DNA from: Kaistella chaponensis
Lineage (GTDB): Bacteria; Bacteroidota; Bacteroidia; Flavobacteriales; Weeksellaceae
Direction: 5' to 3'
Assembly (NCBI RefSeq): GCF_900156725.1
Contig: NZ_FTOI01000010.1
Location: forward strand, 62,001 to 126,000
DNA: 64,000 nt
Below, in pieces: positions 62,667 to 64,000 of the stretch. The notes under the pieces are model-generated. The model did not search any database, was not told the DNA's origin, and was given only the letters and a program-made list of their open reading frames with translations. Positions within the stretch are counted from its first letter, which is position 1. Each line of letters opens with the position of its first letter. The position numbers and the translations under genes were made by a program.

Positions 62667-63815
62667 TTATTTAGAATTCTTAACGATGCTTCTTGAAATT
62701 ACAATTTTCTGAATCTCTGAAGTACCCTCATAAATCTGAGTAATTTTTGCATCGCGCATCATTCTTTCTACATGGTATTCTTTTACATAACCGTAACCAC
62801 CGTGAATTTGAACTGCTTCAATACTTGTATCCATTGCAACTTGGGAGGAATATAGTTTTGCCATTGCGCCGATTTCAGAAATATCTTTTCCTTCATCTTT
62901 CTCCACAGCTGCTTTGTAACACAACATTCTTGCCGCCATAATGGAGGTTGCCATGTCTGCTAATTTAAAGGCAATTGCTTGGTGATTGATGATTTCTGTT
63001 TTGAAGGCTTTTCTTACTTGTGCATATTTTAAGGCCAGTTCATAAGCTCCGGAAGCAATTCCTAACGCTTGAGAAGCGATCCCAATTCTACCACCATTTA
63101 AAACCGCCATTGCGAAATTAAATCCAAAACCATCTTCCCCGATTCTGTTTTCTTTCGGAATTTTCACATCGGTGAATAATAAGGAATGCGTATCGCTTCC
63201 TCTAATCCCGAGTTTGTCTTCTTTCGGACCGATTGCAAATCCTTCCCAACCTTTTTCTACGATAAATGCGTTGATCCCTTTATGTTTCTTTTCAGGATCG
63301 GTTTGCGCGATAACAATATAATACGTTGCAGTACCACCATTGGTGATCCAGTTTTTGGTTCCATTTAATATGTAATGATCTCCATGGTCAACCGCAGTGG
63401 TTTGTTGTGAAGTTGCATCAGAACCAGCTTCTGGCTCAGACAATGCAAAAGCACCAATCACTTCCCCACTTGCGAGTGGTTTCAAGTACTTCATTTTCTG
63501 CTCTTCATTACAGAACTTTTCTAATCCGGCGCAAACCAAAGAATTGTTTACCGACATTACTACCGCCGCAGAAGCATCAACTTTTGCAATTTCTTCAATG
63601 GCGAGAACATAAGAAACACTGTCCATTCCGGCACCGCCGTATTTTGGATCAACCATCATTCCAAGGAAACCCATTTCCCCCATTTTCTTTACTTGTTCGT
63701 GCGGAAATTTCTGTTGGTTGTCTCTTTCTATAACTCCAGGTAAAAGTTCAGTTTGAGCAAAATCTCTTGCAGCTTGCTGAATCATCAACTGTTCTTCTGA
63801 TAAATTAAAATTCAT
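62667..63815 (-). CDS. acyl-CoA dehydrogenase
   Basis: 382 aa. N-terminal FNLSEEQLMIQQAARDFA, FAD-binding phrases GAFALSEPEAGSDATSQQT and NGTKNWITNGG, and the catalytic Glu in QIYEGTSEIQKIVISRS (about 363). Typical short/medium-chain acyl-CoA dehydrogenase of beta-oxidation or branched-chain catabolism. Single gene followed by a small membrane-anchored protein gene. Confidence 0.93.
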   Translation of the reverse strand: MNFNLSEEQLMIQQAARDFAQTELLPGVIERDNQQKFPHEQVKKMGEMGFLGMMVDPKYGGAGMDSVSYVLAIEEIAKVDASAAVVMSVNNSLVCAGLEKFCNEEQKMKYLKPLASGEVIGAFALSEPEAGSDATSQQTTAVDHGDHYILNGTKNWITNGGTATYYIVIAQTDPEKKHKGINAFIVEKGWEGFAIGPKEDKLGIRGSDTHSLLFTDVKIPKENRIGEDGFGFNFAMAVLNGGRIGIASQALGIASGAYELALKYAQVRKAFKTEIINHQAIAFKLADMATSIMAARMLCYKAAVEKDEGKDISEIGAMAKLYSSQVAMDTSIEAVQIHGGYGYVKEYHVERMMRDAKITQIYEGTSEIQKIVISRSIVKNSK

Positions 63816-64000
63816 AAAAAAGTTTATATGTTGCCGGTAAATTTACATAATTTCTTAAACGTGAAAAACAAATTATGCAAGTCTATCAATAATTCTTAAA
63901 ATAGAAAAAATTGTAAACAATTAAGGATAAATATAAGCATTTTACTTAAAAATTAAGAAACAAAAATACTTTTTGCTGTTTAAAATAAAAATTATATTTT
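63816..64000. other. AT-rich intergenic region upstream of the acyl-CoA dehydrogenase
   Basis: No gene seen. A TATTTTTG -7-like box for the minus strand lies at 63961-63968, and a weaker TAAATTTA at 63838-63845 is closer to the start codon. Confidence 0.4.

Noticed and set aside
1-64000. tRNA gene as an integration site of the transfer element
   Set aside because: No T-loop GGTTCGAATCC-type sequence with matching acceptor stems was seen outside coding regions.

Overview
The window reads as a chromosome segment of a flavobacterium of the Weeksellaceae (Chryseobacterium/Kaistella-like). This is inferred from the low GC content, mostly TAA stops, frequent TAnnTTTG -7 promoter elements (the Bacteroidetes sigma-A type), Bacteroidetes-type Tra proteins, and families such as DUF5916, BfmA/BtgA and DUF5712. 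No rRNA, tRNA or CRISPR array was seen.

Positions 1-8009 (minus strand) carry a three-gene antiphage-like operon: a SNF2/DrmD-type helicase, a 1587-aa Eco57I/DrmMI-type adenine methylase, and the first 116 codons of a sacsin-like GHKL ATPase cut by the window edge. The upstream 920 bp have no intact gene. They hold a 61-bp two-level dyad (8248-8308), a 179-bp element with GGGAGTAAGT ends, and a fragment of an IS1182-type transposase. Positions 8933-24132 form a conjugation module of the Bacteroidetes T4SS type. It has a small HTH protein, a VirB1-like transglycosylase, and a long minus-strand operon running mobA-mobB (relaxase)-VirD4-like-VirB2-B3-B4-B5-B6-B8-B10-B9-TraO-TraQ-like, with a separate ArdC antirestriction gene. 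No integrase is visible, so the element boundaries lie outside or are lost. 24133-25162 is decayed DNA with an internal duplication.

25163-29840 is a plus-strand oxidative/aldehyde stress group: an unknown protein, a YciF-like DUF892 protein, a large-subunit catalase and a zinc alcohol/formaldehyde-type dehydrogenase. An IS256-type (variant zinc-binding) element with 16-bp inverted ends follows (about 30070-31331). From 31383 onwards the DNA looks like core chromosome: BrkB-family membrane protein, rlmH, a HipA-like kinase/DUF3037 pair, a serine hydrolase, a histidine kinase that may be 5' truncated, uvrD/pcrA, a response regulator beside a PAS histidine kinase, secG, a four-gene surface-polysaccharide operon, recR, pepD, an SDR, ferredoxin plus its reductase, a DUF3108 protein, pheS, rdgB, a CPBP protease, prfC, a DUF4349 lipoprotein and an acyl-CoA dehydrogenase.

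Three points stand out in this chromosomal part. Two intergenic arrays of 21-bp units (32911-33090 and 36653-36855) each read as heptads. Two genes (DUF4256 at 50361-50909 and DUF5916 at 53450-55876) are each interrupted by a single in-frame TAA while the rest of the reading frame is intact. Several promoters place the start point almost on the ATG. All family assignments come from reading motifs by eye, without database searches.
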